Shown in pieces: positions 1 through 8,561 of a stretch of DNA of 64,000 nucleotides. The DNA is from Deltaproteobacteria bacterium (GTDB lineage Bacteria > Desulfobacterota > Desulfomonilia > Desulfomonilales > Desulfomonilaceae), in contig VGSG01000003.1 of assembly GCA_016875095.1 (NCBI GenBank), forward strand, positions 62,001-126,000. The letters are read 5' to 3'. The stretch's first letter is position 1. The number at the start of each line of letters is the position of its first letter. The translations under genes and the position numbers were made by a program. The notes beneath the pieces were generated by a model. It did not search any database and was not told the DNA's origin. It was given only the letters and a program-made list of their open reading frames with translations.

Positions 1-326
1 GCTGCGCCGGGCTCTCTCGGCGCCGCAATGTCCGGTTCAAGGCGCGCAATGGCGCGGGGGGTTCGCGCATTTGCCTTCTGGTCAGAGGGTTCGGTGGCGA
101 ACGCACGTGGCCCTGGACGAATTACTTTGGGGCCTGTCTCGGTTGGGGCTGGATCTTTCTGCGCGATTGCCGGAGAGGGGGAAGGATTCGGGTCGGGAGA
201 AGGGCCGCGAGAGGTATTCGAAGTCCGGGCAGGTTGATCCGACGATCCGAGGCAACCCGCAATCGCAATTGCCAGGAGCGGCAGGAAGCAGACCCTACAC
301 GCCTTTGTAATACGGAACCTGTTCAT
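1..326 (-). CDS. Proline-rich lipoprotein, N-terminal part (runs off the window)
   Basis: The minus strand stays open from an ATG at 324-326 to the window edge, giving about 108 residues with no stop. The N-terminus is a textbook lipoprotein signal: a basic start (MNRFRITK), a hydrophobic stretch, and a lipobox ending AIAGC near residue 25. The mature part is low-complexity, rich in Pro, Ser, Ala and Arg, as in linkers that tether a domain to a membrane. It lies 39 bases downstream of the esterase-like gene on the same strand and may be the last gene of that exported set. No clear ribosome binding site precedes the ATG. The function cannot be read because the C-terminal domain lies outside the window. 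Confidence 0.6.
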   Translation of the reverse strand, partial: MNRFRITKACRVCFLPLLAIAIAGCLGSSDQPARTSNTSRGPSPDPNPSPSPAIAQKDPAPTETGPKVIRPGPRAFATEPSDQKANARTPRAIARLEPDIAAPREPGA

Positions 327-365
327 CAGCGTGTCGAAGGCCCTGCGCCAAAGGTGTGGCTTAGG

Positions 366-1484
366 CTACCAGAGCCCGGGTAGCAGACCGGCGCCTGTGC
401 GGATCGGCGGCTGAGGCTCATCGCTCGCAGCCGCGCGCTCGGGGGCGTCCGGTGATTCCTGAGCCGCGACCCGAGTGCGTGGCAGGTCCTGATTGATGCC
501 CAAAGCCAGGAAATTCTGCTTGAATCGCTGGGAAAACCAGTACAGCGCCTGATGGCCGTTGGGATAGCGATACGCGCAGTACCCGTGGCCGCAGCTCTTG
601 AAAACGCTCACGGTGACCGGGAAACCCGCGCCCCTCATGGATTGAACAAGATGGTACAGGCGACCGCCATTGCTATAGGTGTTGCAGCCATCCCGCTCGT
701 TGGTATTGATGTTGTACGCGATGCCTCCGGCTTTCTTTATCCGTTGGATGTTCTGTTCAAAGACCGGGTTTGTGGTGGGATAGCTTCCAAGATCGGTCTG
801 TTGGCCTCCCACATATGCGAAGATCTCGGGATGGCGGGCTGAGATCATAATTGCTTGGGCAGCGCCCGCACACGCGCCGTCAATGCCCCTGAAGCGACGA
901 TCGGGCACGGTGCGGTAATGCGCATCTATGAACGGGATCACTTCTTCGAGGAGGTACTTCTCATACTGGCCTGTCGCGCCCCCCCCGGGATTCCATAGCG
1001 ATACCACGATCAGGTCCTCATACGGGCTCTCGGAAAGCCACCGGTTGAACAAGGCGAGCTCTTCGTCGGTGATATTGTCTTGGAAGTCGGTCTTGGTGAG
1101 TTTCCCAGCCTGGAGATGGTCCATGGTGAGTGGGGTTTTACACCAGACAGACCAGTATGTTGCGCCGCCTTTTTCCGGTCCGTTGTCCCATCCTGATTTC
1201 CCGCCAAGGAGATAAACCACGCCGTACCGACGATTGACGTTGGTCTCGTAGTCGTCCGGAAGGATCACATGGACCGGGAATGGGCTGGAAACCGTCCCTT
1301 GCTTGGATTGGACGCTCCGGTAGGTGTCCGAATGAACTCGGACCACTTCAATGTAGTGCTTTGTCCTGAGGAATTTGGTTCGAGCCTCGATCTGGGCCCA
1401 CGGCTCTTCACGAGGCGCTGCCCAAATGGGAAATCCCACAGCCACGATAAGGACCACGAGCAACAATTTCATGGCTACTTTCAT
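366..1484 (-). CDS. Exported alpha/beta-hydrolase, esterase-D/FrmB fold, Cys in the nucleophile elbow
   Basis: 372 residues with a signal peptide (about 1-23) and GGAGGAAATT before the ATG. The fold matches the putative-esterase family (PF00756 type): an early 'YGVVYLLGG' strand, the elbow near 200-207, and a C-terminal 'CGHGYCAYRYPNGHQALYWF' segment like the family's catalytic-His block (H300). The elbow reads G-A-C-A-G, so Cys205 stands where Ser is expected; D265 could be the acid. Dienelactone hydrolases use such a Cys, so activity is possible, but loss of esterase function is equally open. The C-terminal 40 residues are a Pro/Ala-rich tail. It lies 37 bases after the NlpC-like gene on the same strand. 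The substrate is unknown. Confidence 0.72.
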   Translation of the reverse strand: MKVAMKLLLVVLIVAVGFPIWAAPREEPWAQIEARTKFLRTKHYIEVVRVHSDTYRSVQSKQGTVSSPFPVHVILPDDYETNVNRRYGVVYLLGGKSGWDNGPEKGGATYWSVWCKTPLTMDHLQAGKLTKTDFQDNITDEELALFNRWLSESPYEDLIVVSLWNPGGGATGQYEKYLLEEVIPFIDAHYRTVPDRRFRGIDGACAGAAQAIMISARHPEIFAYVGGQQTDLGSYPTTNPVFEQNIQRIKKAGGIAYNINTNERDGCNTYSNGGRLYHLVQSMRGAGFPVTVSVFKSCGHGYCAYRYPNGHQALYWFSQRFKQNFLALGINQDLPRTRVAAQESPDAPERAAASDEPQPPIRTGAGLLPGLW

Positions 1485-1521
1485 AATTTCCTCCGAGTCG
1501 AGTTCGACAATATCAATCCGG

Positions 1522-3378
1522 CTACCGCACCTGTATGTTGTAAACCTTTACCGGGAACCCCTGCTGATCCACGGTATCAGACGAAACCGGATCCATCAAT
1601 ATCACGCTGCTCTTCACAGCTACCCCCCGTATAGCGCAACGGATGTACAGCGGATAGGTTCCCGGCGGGCCCGCCTGTATTTTGGCTTCCAGCTCATGCG
1701 TCTTGTTCTCGCCCCACAGTTCGATCCATTCTTCCGCCATGGGAACTTTGGTCTTGATCTTGTCCTGCGTTATGGACAGAACCGTGCTGCCTCGACCGTA
1801 TATCTTCCCAGGTCTGGCGGAAACCAATTTCAGACCGTGCGGATCGGGCGCGGACAGCGTTATGCCGCCATAATCCGACTCCTTGCCCTGATTCCGCGCT
1901 GCAACCTTTACGGAAAAAGTCTGGCCCGAGGCCACCGTAGCCGGGATTTTTACGTCAATGATTTTGGGTTCAGCGTCCTTGAGGAAATCAACCTCAAAGA
2001 CGTTGGCGCACCACTTCTCACCGTCTACATGCGCTTCCATCCCATATTTGCCCTGATCCAGACCGCCGCGACTTCCTCGGGCAAAGTCCCTGGGATAGAC
2101 CACAACCAGGTCCTTGCCGCCCTGCAAAACCTGGCCCTGGTAACGGAAGTCGCCGGCGGGGCCTCTCAACAAGAGGCTCAAATCGCGCGGCCTGCCGCCG
2201 TTGTTTCTGAACGAGAACTTGATCGCTTGTTTGGAGTCGTCAGCGAACCGCGGGATCTGCGTCACCAGGTCGGGGAAGCTGCGGAAAACCTTACCCGAAA
2301 GATGGCTGATGGTCAGATTCGCCAGTGGATCCGGTCGCGTAGCAGGCGCGGGCTGCGGTCTTGACGGTTGAGGTTGAAACTCCTCTTCTTCCGAGTCGGC
2401 TCGACTCGTGGGGTTTGCGCTCAATTGGGCCGTGTCTCTCGCAACCGGCCTGACGTTGTCCAGGATCTCCATAGCCTTGAGCGCCAGTCGGTCCTCCGAA
2501 CTCGCAGAGGCCGCGGACTCCGGCGCTTGAAGCGGTCCTCCCGCTGTGGTTGCCGGGGCCTTGTCTTGGTCGCGCCCTGGGGGTAGGGCTTCCACGATCA
2601 GGATCTTCTTTCGGTCATGTCCCGAATCCCGGAATTGCGCCCAGAGTCGGTTGATCCCGCCCGCGGTGTTGATGTTCATCTTGTGGGCCCGGCTGCGGCG
2701 GGTGGAGTGGTACAACCAAACGCCGCCTTTCTCATCCGGAATCATCAAGACCACGTGATAATGGAGCACCCGCCGAGGATTGCCTGTTTCTCTGCTTATG
2801 CTGCCTAGGTAGATCTTACCGGGCTGCATTTGCCGGAGCACCGCGGCCCACGCGTTTCCATCCTGCAAGTCGAAACCTCGGAGGGAGAGACCGTCCGAAG
2901 TGTCAAGAGGATGGGGTCGGGTGTCGGGCATGATGACGCGGCGAGGCGCGTGCTCGGTGACGTTGAGGATCAGATCGTATCCGAAATCCCAGTCCTTGCC
3001 GAAGGCCGCGTTCGCGCCGCTGTTCTTTTGGCGGTCTCTCGTAGCTTGTTCCAAGGAGAAATTCTTATTGAAAAGGAACCTTGCAACGGAAAGCACCAGA
3101 CCACTACAATTGAGCCCTGGGGTGTCATAAACCCGATCAGGTCTATTGAAAGTCGTGAAGTAGCCTTTATGGTCGATGGTTCCGTCATCCCGGTAGGGAA
3201 TTCCCAGGCACGTGTCCGCGATCTCCAAGGGGTTGGTCTTAACGGCGATCCCCCGGTCGTACAGATACGCGGGCACGAAGATCTCTTCCGCGAGCGCGGG
3301 TGTCAGGCTAATGAAGGCGCAACAGAGGCTCAGCAGCGCGAGGGTCGGCGCCTTCATCCTGTATCGGGTTTTTTTCAC
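1522..3378 (-). CDS. Exported NlpC/P60-like (papain-fold) protein with Ig-like C-terminal domains
   Basis: 618 residues from a GTG start chosen because GGAGG lies four bases upstream (3383-3387); an ATG at 3357 is the alternative. A KK-R n-region and hydrophobic core make a signal peptide ending at ALA-EE. The N-terminal domain has a Cys in 'GLNCSGLVLSVARFLF' (about C91) and His residues in 'LHYHVVLM' (about 206-208), the Cys/His pattern of NlpC/P60-type peptidoglycan hydrolases or amidases. A Pro/Ala/Ser linker (about 270-345) leads to two beta-rich regions resembling CARDB/Ig-like domains (about 350-618). Upstream is divergent with the molybdenum hydroxylase; downstream is the esterase. A cell-wall or secreted-substrate role is likely, but the exact reaction is unknown. 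Confidence 0.55.
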   Translation of the reverse strand: MKKTRYRMKAPTLALLSLCCAFISLTPALAEEIFVPAYLYDRGIAVKTNPLEIADTCLGIPYRDDGTIDHKGYFTTFNRPDRVYDTPGLNCSGLVLSVARFLFNKNFSLEQATRDRQKNSGANAAFGKDWDFGYDLILNVTEHAPRRVIMPDTRPHPLDTSDGLSLRGFDLQDGNAWAAVLRQMQPGKIYLGSISRETGNPRRVLHYHVVLMIPDEKGGVWLYHSTRRSRAHKMNINTAGGINRLWAQFRDSGHDRKKILIVEALPPGRDQDKAPATTAGGPLQAPESAASASSEDRLALKAMEILDNVRPVARDTAQLSANPTSRADSEEEEFQPQPSRPQPAPATRPDPLANLTISHLSGKVFRSFPDLVTQIPRFADDSKQAIKFSFRNNGGRPRDLSLLLRGPAGDFRYQGQVLQGGKDLVVVYPRDFARGSRGGLDQGKYGMEAHVDGEKWCANVFEVDFLKDAEPKIIDVKIPATVASGQTFSVKVAARNQGKESDYGGITLSAPDPHGLKLVSARPGKIYGRGSTVLSITQDKIKTKVPMAEEWIELWGENKTHELEAKIQAGPPGTYPLYIRCAIRGVAVKSSVILMDPVSSDTVDQQGFPVKVYNIQVR

Positions 3379-3489
3379 CAAGCCTCCGAACTCTATGCAA
3401 TTTTGGGGACATAATAGCAAGTCTGAGCCGGCATTGCAAGCCCTTATAACGTCTGAGCTACTTGCAGATTAGTATCGAAGGAGGCGCGC

Positions 3490-3540
3490 ATGTTTGGGAA
3501 GGCGAGCGTGTCCAGCGGCGCTTTTAGTTCCGTGAGGTGA
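3490..3540 (+). other. Possible 16-codon leader peptide
   Basis: In the 312-base divergent gap, GAAGGAGG precedes an ATG at 3490 with ideal spacing. The frame runs 16 codons to TGA at 3538-3540. The last codons fall inside one arm of an inverted repeat (ccgtgaggt at 3530-3538, acctcacgg at 3616-3624). It could be a short leader upstream of the hydroxylase genes, or chance. There is no further support. Confidence 0.22.
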
Positions 3541-3602
3541 ACTTCCCGGCTCGGTAAAATTCTGAGCTTTACGTTCTTGGCTCGCCCTGGCAACGTATTT
3601 TC

Positions 3603-3631
3603 TTGACATAGCCGAACCTCACGGGTAATCT
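3603..3631 (+). promoter_or_regulatory. Candidate sigma-70-type promoter of the Mo-hydroxylase operon
   Basis: A perfect -35 hexamer TTGACA (3603-3608) is followed after 17 bases by TAATCT (3626-3631), a weak -10 match. It lies 60-88 bases before the first ATG at 3691 on the same strand. The spacer contains one arm of the inverted repeat noted in this gap, so a regulator or RNA structure could act here. Confidence 0.4.
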
Positions 3632-3690
3632 GAATCGTTCAGAGGTTCGCCATAGGGAACTTTCCAGTTTGAGGGAAGGAGGGACGTGAC

Positions 3691-4578
3691 ATGCTTCTTC
3701 CGAGATTCGAATACCATGAGCCGACCACGTTGGAGGACGCGCTCAATCTCCTTCACGAACTCGGGGGAAACGCCCGGGTCCTAGCCGGCGGCACAGACCT
3801 TTTGGTGAAGATGAAGAGGAAGCTGGAGAAGCCGAGTCACGTGATTTCAGTGGCTCGCGTGCCCGGCATGGATCAGATCATTCCTCGGAACGGCCACGCG
3901 GTGACCATAGGCGCCGGTGTGACCGCGGCTGAGCTTGCTCGTAATGAGCTGGTCATGGATCGTTTCACGCCCTTGGCCATAGCCGCGGGCAAGCTGGGCG
4001 CGCCTCCGATCCGGAACCGCGCCAGCATCGGCGGTAATTTGGCGAATGCGAGACCCGCGGCTGATTTCCCGCCACCCTGCATGGTTCTCAACGCAACGCT
4101 CAAGCTCAAGAGCGCCAAGGGCGAGCGTGACATCCCGGTGAATGATTTTTTCCGTGGGCCTGGGGAAACAGTGATCGAGCCCAACGAGTTGTTGGTTTCC
4201 CTTCACATAGAGACCCCTCCGCCCTGGAGCGGGGGCTCGTACATCAAGCTCGGCGCTCGGAAGGCGATGGAGATCTCCATGGTGAACGTCGCGGCAATGA
4301 TCACCCTCCAGAGCGCGGACGGTCCTATTGTGGATGTTCGCATTGCCCTTGGCGCGGTGGCCCCGACGCCGGTGCGCGCCCTTGCCGCGGAGGATCTTCT
4401 CGTGGGGGCCATACCCTCTGAGGAGCTTTTCCGGAAGGCCGGTGAAATAGGTGTGGGTATGTGCAGCCCGATCACGGACCATCGTGGCACTATGGAGTAT
4501 CGCTGCATGATGATCGAAGTGCTCACCAAGCGATGCCTCACTGAGGCTCTCGCTCGAGCCAAGGCATGGAAGCCGTGA
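3691..4578 (+). CDS. Molybdenum hydroxylase, FAD-binding medium subunit (CoxM/XdhB family)
   Basis: 295 residues with GGAAGGAGGGACGTGAC before the ATG. Two FAD-binding motifs are plain: AGGTDLLV (about 32-39) and IGGNLANARPAAD (about 113-125). The C-terminal part (about 185-290) matches the CO-dehydrogenase flavoprotein C-terminal domain. The length is typical of the xanthine dehydrogenase family. The roughly 40-residue insert with a 4Fe-4S cluster that marks 4-hydroxybenzoyl-CoA reductase HcrB is absent. FAD here should pass electrons between the 2Fe-2S subunit and an external acceptor. It is first in a three-gene operon with the small and large subunits. The substrate cannot be read from this subunit. 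Confidence 0.93.
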   Translation: MLLPRFEYHEPTTLEDALNLLHELGGNARVLAGGTDLLVKMKRKLEKPSHVISVARVPGMDQIIPRNGHAVTIGAGVTAAELARNELVMDRFTPLAIAAGKLGAPPIRNRASIGGNLANARPAADFPPPCMVLNATLKLKSAKGERDIPVNDFFRGPGETVIEPNELLVSLHIETPPPWSGGSYIKLGARKAMEISMVNVAAMITLQSADGPIVDVRIALGAVAPTPVRALAAEDLLVGAIPSEELFRKAGEIGVGMCSPITDHRGTMEYRCMMIEVLTKRCLTEALARAKAWKP

Positions 4579-4660
4579 GACCTCGGCGAAAGAGCATGAC
4601 GAGCAACTCTGTTCATCTGCTCAGCCCTTCTTTACGAACTCCTTTGCGAGGAGATGGAGC

Positions 4661-5143
4661 ATGAAGACCTTGATTCAGTTAACGGTGAACGGCGAACCGG
4701 TCGAAGCCGCGGTGGACGCAAATCGGACGCTCTTGCAGTTCTTGAGGGAAGATCTGGAATTGACCGGCGCCAAGCATGGTTGCGGGCTGGGAGACTGCGG
4801 AGCTTGCACCGTCATCCTGGACGGCAAGCCGGTGAATTCCTGTCTGGTCTTGGCGGTCCAAGCAAATGGGCGGTCGGTCCTTACGATTGAGGGACTGGCT
4901 GAGAATGGAAAGCTTCATCCCATTCAGCAGGCATTCGTGGACAAGGGGGCCATTCAGTGCGGTTTTTGCACACCCGGGATGATACTCTCCGCCAAGGCGC
5001 TCCTCGACACGAACACCAAACCGACCGAAATCGAGATTCGCACTGCCATATCGGGTAATCTTTGCCGCTGCACCGGTTATCAGAAGATCGTCCAGGCGAT
5101 CCAGGACGCGGCCGAAGCAATGACCGGGAAGGAGGGCTCGTAA
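4661..5143 (+). CDS. Molybdenum hydroxylase, [2Fe-2S] small subunit (CoxS/XdhC family)
   Basis: 160 residues; AGGAGATGGAGC precedes the ATG. The N-terminal plant-type ferredoxin domain has C41, C46, C49 and C61 (CGLGDCGAC...C). The C-terminal helical domain has C100 and C103, then C135 and C137 (GFC..., LCRC). All eight ligands for the two 2Fe-2S clusters are present and the length is standard for the family. It carries electrons from the molybdenum centre of the large subunit to the FAD subunit. It lies 82 bases after the FAD gene and 2 bases before the large-subunit gene, so the three are surely co-transcribed. Confidence 0.95.
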   Translation: MKTLIQLTVNGEPVEAAVDANRTLLQFLREDLELTGAKHGCGLGDCGACTVILDGKPVNSCLVLAVQANGRSVLTIEGLAENGKLHPIQQAFVDKGAIQCGFCTPGMILSAKALLDTNTKPTEIEIRTAISGNLCRCTGYQKIVQAIQDAAEAMTGKEGS

Positions 5144-5145
5144 CG

Positions 5146-7500
5146 ATGAGAGATTTCCAAGTCCTGGGCGCGAGAGCGCCACGATTGGACGCGCCTGCCA
5201 AATCAACAGGCCAGGCAAAGTACGCGGACGACCTGACCATGTCCGGCATGCTCCATGGGGCGCTCCTGCAAAGCCCGATCGCACACGGGAAAATCCTCAA
5301 TATTGATACTTCAAAGGCCCGAAAACTCAAGGGAGTGCGGGCCGTCGTTACCGCAAGAGAGGCCGGGCTTGTCAAGTACGGGGTTTCGCCCGCGCGGTAC
5401 GACGAGACCCTGTACTGCCACGAAAAAGTGCGTTACGTGGGCGACGAAATCGCCGCAGTCGCCGCGGTGGACCTTGAAACGGCTTTGGAAGCGGTGGAAC
5501 TTATCAAGGTGGATTATGAGGAGTTACCGGCTGTCTTCGACATGTTTGAAGCCATGAAAGAAGGCGCTCCTCAGTTGCACGCCGAGTTTCCCGGGAACGT
5601 CACTGCGGAGGTCCATCAGGAATTCGGCGAAACCGGAGCGCTCATGGCGCAGTGCGACCTGGTGGTGGACCACACCTTCCTGAGCAAACGGCAGGATGCG
5701 GCTTTCATCGAGCCACACTCGTGTCTGGCCGTGTTCGACCTGCAAGGTAAGCTCACGCTCCACACCTCGACCCAGGTGCCTCACTATGTCATGCGCACGG
5801 TTGCGATGGTGCTGCGCATTCCGGTCGGTGACGTTCGGGTGATCAAGCCGTGCGTCGGCGGGGGTTTCGGGCCGAAATCCGAAGCCACTCCCCTGGAGAT
5901 GAGCGCGTGCCTTCTCTCCAAGGTGACGGGGAGGCCCGTGAGGATGAATTATACCAGGGAACAGGTCTTCTTGCACAGCCGAGCCAGGCACCAATTCTAC
6001 GCGGAAATGAGCCTCGGGGTCAAGAAAGACGGGACCATGCTGGCCTTGAGGAACAAGGCTGTCCTTGACGGCGGCGCCTATACCAGCTTTGGGATCGCGA
6101 CGGTGTACTATTCGGGATCGCTCCTGGGCGGCCCGTACCGATTACAAGCAATGAAGTATGACGGATGGCGCGCATACACGAACAAGCCCGCGTGCGGGGC
6201 ACAGCGGGGCCACGGCGGGGTGGCGCACCGGGCGTGTTTCGAACAGCTCTTGGACAAAACCGCGGACGAATTGGGGATCGATCCCGTGGAGATGAGGCTC
6301 AAGAACGTGATGGTCGCGGGCCAGGCCACAATTAATGAACTCAACATGTCGAGCCTGGGGATGAAGGAGTGCATCGAGGCGGTGCGAGACGGCTCAGACT
6401 GGAAGAACAAGAAAGGCAAGCTTCCCAAAGGCAAGGGCATCGGAAGCGCGTGCGGCTTTTTCGTTTCAGGAGCAGGTTATCCCATCTATCGTTCCGACAC
6501 GTATCATTCCACTGTAGTCATCAAGGTCGCGGAAGACGGCGGAACCGTCACCGTGCTCACAGGGTCCGCAGAGATCGGCCAGGGATCGGACACTATGCTG
6601 GCTATGATCGCGGCGGAGACTCTCGGGATTCCGCTTGAATGCGTGCGAGTCTTGTCCGGGGATACGGAATACAGCGTGGACCTGGGCGCGTATTCCAGCC
6701 GACAAACACTCATGACAGGCCATGCCGCAAAGGAGGCCGCTGAGAGCGTCCGGCGGCAGATAGCGGAAGTATTGTCGGTCCATATGGGGTGCGATGCGGC
6801 CCACATCACCTTCCGAAACGGTAACGTGCTGTTCAGGGGCGGCCCTGGAGACTTCGAGAAGCTTCGTCAGGGTTACATTAAAGAACACCGGGGATGGACC
6901 GATCCGCCGGGGGGCGACTATCTCACTTTCAGAGAAGCTGCTCGCTTGGCCTTCCTTGAGAAGGGAACTCTTGTGGGGACCGGAAAGTACAAGCCTCCGC
7001 GGTTGGGAGGGGCGTACAAAGGCGCGGCCGTGGGAACTTCCCCGGCCTACGGCTGTTCCGCTCAGGTGGTTGAAGTCTCGGTGGATCTGGAAACCGGTCA
7101 GGTCAGTGTGGATAACATGACCGACGCGCATGACTGCGGCCTGGCCATAAATCTCACGTCCGTGGAAGGACAGATGCAAGGGTCGCTTTCCATGGGGCTT
7201 GGTGAGTGTCTCTTTGAGGAAGTGAAATTCGATTCCCGGGGCCGAATCATCAATGCTTCCTTGGGGGAGTACAAGATCCCCACGGCCCTGGACATGCCGA
7301 ACGTCAAGAGCATCGTGGTCGAGTCCAATGAGCCCAACGGTCCGTATGGCGCGAAAGAGGTCGGCGAAGGCGCGATCATGCCCACCATCCCGGCCATCCT
7401 CAACGCGATCTACGATGCCACCGGAGTCAGGATCAACGAGCTGCCCGTCACCGCGGAAAGACTCTATATGGCAATGAAAGAGAAGGAAAAGAAGCCGTAA
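5146..7500 (+). CDS. Molybdenum hydroxylase, molybdopterin-binding large subunit (XDH/HcrA superfamily)
   Basis: 784 residues from the ATG at 5146, which has AAGGAGGG just upstream; in-frame codons before it overlap the small subunit. Domains in order: the a/b hammerhead (about 18-130, 'GQAKYADDL'), then the molybdopterin-binding domains with GGGFG (about 238), RGHGG (about 354), AEIGQGSD (about 480) and GAYSSRQ (about 513). The conserved active-site Glu lies in KEVGEG (E741). The subunit resembles the 4-hydroxybenzoyl-CoA reductase and aldehyde/aromatic hydroxylase branches more than true xanthine dehydrogenase. Because the FAD subunit lacks the HcrB Fe-S insert, hydroxylation of an N-heterocycle or aldehyde is as plausible as CoA-ester reduction. 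No maturation factor (XdhC-like chaperone) gene is next to it. Confidence 0.92.
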   Translation: MRDFQVLGARAPRLDAPAKSTGQAKYADDLTMSGMLHGALLQSPIAHGKILNIDTSKARKLKGVRAVVTAREAGLVKYGVSPARYDETLYCHEKVRYVGDEIAAVAAVDLETALEAVELIKVDYEELPAVFDMFEAMKEGAPQLHAEFPGNVTAEVHQEFGETGALMAQCDLVVDHTFLSKRQDAAFIEPHSCLAVFDLQGKLTLHTSTQVPHYVMRTVAMVLRIPVGDVRVIKPCVGGGFGPKSEATPLEMSACLLSKVTGRPVRMNYTREQVFLHSRARHQFYAEMSLGVKKDGTMLALRNKAVLDGGAYTSFGIATVYYSGSLLGGPYRLQAMKYDGWRAYTNKPACGAQRGHGGVAHRACFEQLLDKTADELGIDPVEMRLKNVMVAGQATINELNMSSLGMKECIEAVRDGSDWKNKKGKLPKGKGIGSACGFFVSGAGYPIYRSDTYHSTVVIKVAEDGGTVTVLTGSAEIGQGSDTMLAMIAAETLGIPLECVRVLSGDTEYSVDLGAYSSRQTLMTGHAAKEAAESVRRQIAEVLSVHMGCDAAHITFRNGNVLFRGGPGDFEKLRQGYIKEHRGWTDPPGGDYLTFREAARLAFLEKGTLVGTGKYKPPRLGGAYKGAAVGTSPAYGCSAQVVEVSVDLETGQVSVDNMTDAHDCGLAINLTSVEGQMQGSLSMGLGECLFEEVKFDSRGRIINASLGEYKIPTALDMPNVKSIVVESNEPNGPYGAKEVGEGAIMPTIPAILNAIYDATGVRINELPVTAERLYMAMKEKEKKP

Positions 7501-7519
7501 TCCTCTCGGAAAGCCCCGC

Positions 7520-7617
7520 TAACACCGATGCGCTTTCAAAGAAGTGAAGAGCGGGGGGAAACTTCTTGTGTAAAGAAGTTTCCCCCGTCTTACTTTCTCG
7601 AAAGCGCATCGGTGTTA
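7520..7617. terminator. Nested long palindrome, bidirectional terminator between convergent genes
   Basis: The outer arms are perfect 18-mers (7520-7537 and 7600-7617). An inner 14-base perfect stem (7554-7567 and 7573-7586) has a 5-base loop, and the stretches between are near-complementary, so the whole 98 bases can fold into one long hairpin. It lies between the large-subunit gene and the convergent DUF4384 gene, whose stop codon (7615-7617) is inside the right outer arm. It probably ends transcription from both sides. The inner stem resembles the palindrome at 10662-10698. Confidence 0.7.
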
Positions 7618-8352
7618 CTGGCGCTGGTCTCTGTCCGGTGTCACCTTCAAACCTTGAGTGCCTTTGGGGCCGTCAGGAGGCGAGCTTACCACACCGACAG
7701 GCACCTTTTTCTCTCTCTTTTTGTCGGCCTCTACGGGTCGGTCCAGCGTCTCGACCTCGAACTCGAGGCCTTTCGGACCCTTAATGGGGAAGATCAGCAC
7801 ATTGAAGCCTTCGTCTTTGACCAGGTCCTTGAGTGTTGCTTCCAGAGCCTTGATAATTACCGTTTGAGGCGCAGTTGCCGCGGCGCCGGCCTTGACGGAC
7901 GGCAAGGGGTCCAGACTGAATGGCTGAGAGCTAATGCAAACGGCTACCTGACTAGCGCTCACCTGCTTGCCGGTCCGGAGCCAGACGGGAGAGTCATCAC
8001 CGAACAGGCTGTAAACCGCGCCTGCTTCGATACGGTTGGTGAGCGTCTCCCGATTCGGCGCCAACACTGCGAGCTTCCCATCCGAGGTCGCGGAGATAAC
8101 CAGCAGGTACCCGGCGCGATCTGCTTGGACATCCAGGATCAATCGGTCTCCTTCGTTGAATTGAGCCCCGGGTTCCTTGTTGGTCCAGGCCTTGATGTTG
8201 ATCGGTTTGGCCCCCGGCTTCATGCCGGCCAGTATCTTCAGGCCGGCGGCCGATCCTGCCGAGGCGTCGGCGCAAGGCGCCCAGGACGCAGACAGGATCA
8301 ACCCCACGAGCGCCCCCCACAACAAGAAAACTCCCGGCTGAGTATGGCGCAT
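7615..8352 (-). CDS. Exported DUF4384-domain protein
   Basis: 245 residues from the ATG at 8352, chosen for the AGGAGGGGGAACG ribosome site and because it opens with a signal peptide (MRHTQPGVFLLWGALVGLIL...). After about residue 45, the segment from 'NIKAWTNKEPGAQFNEGDRLILDV' through 'AGYLLVISATSDGKLAVLAPN' matches the DUF4384 beta-domain, with its 'G.L..L.PN' core and a following 'I.AG..Y.L' strand. Such domains are often found in periplasmic proteins or fused to surface and secretion systems. The C-terminus (about 200-245) is Lys/Asp/Pro-rich and probably unfolded. It is divergent from the ferredoxin/AOR pair. The molecular role is unknown. Confidence 0.68.
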   Translation of the reverse strand: MRHTQPGVFLLWGALVGLILSASWAPCADASAGSAAGLKILAGMKPGAKPINIKAWTNKEPGAQFNEGDRLILDVQADRAGYLLVISATSDGKLAVLAPNRETLTNRIEAGAVYSLFGDDSPVWLRTGKQVSASQVAVCISSQPFSLDPLPSVKAGAAATAPQTVIIKALEATLKDLVKDEGFNVLIFPIKGPKGLEFEVETLDRPVEADKKREKKVPVGVVSSPPDGPKGTQGLKVTPDRDQRQ

Positions 8353-8561
8353 CGTTCCCCCTCCTTTCGAGGCGAGCGTCGAATCGACCACGAAATCGCT
8401 AGGTATACGAGGATCATTCTGGTACAAATTTATTGTAAAGCGTGATTGATAGCTCTTCAAGGCATTTCTTGCGTCCCCAAAGATTACCCGTTTTCGGAGG
8501 TCGGCAGCTCGGGTTTCGCCACATGAAACACGACTCAGGACATGAAAAGAAAGGCAGGGGC

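Noticed and set aside
1375-2364. Long plus-strand frame of about 330 codons
   Set aside because: It lies antisense to the NlpC-like and esterase genes, has no ribosome site and no recognisable domain; it is a GC-driven shadow.
3691-7500. 4-hydroxybenzoyl-CoA reductase (HcrABC) as a firm call
   Set aside because: The large subunit looks similar, but the FAD subunit lacks the 4Fe-4S insert that defines HcrB.
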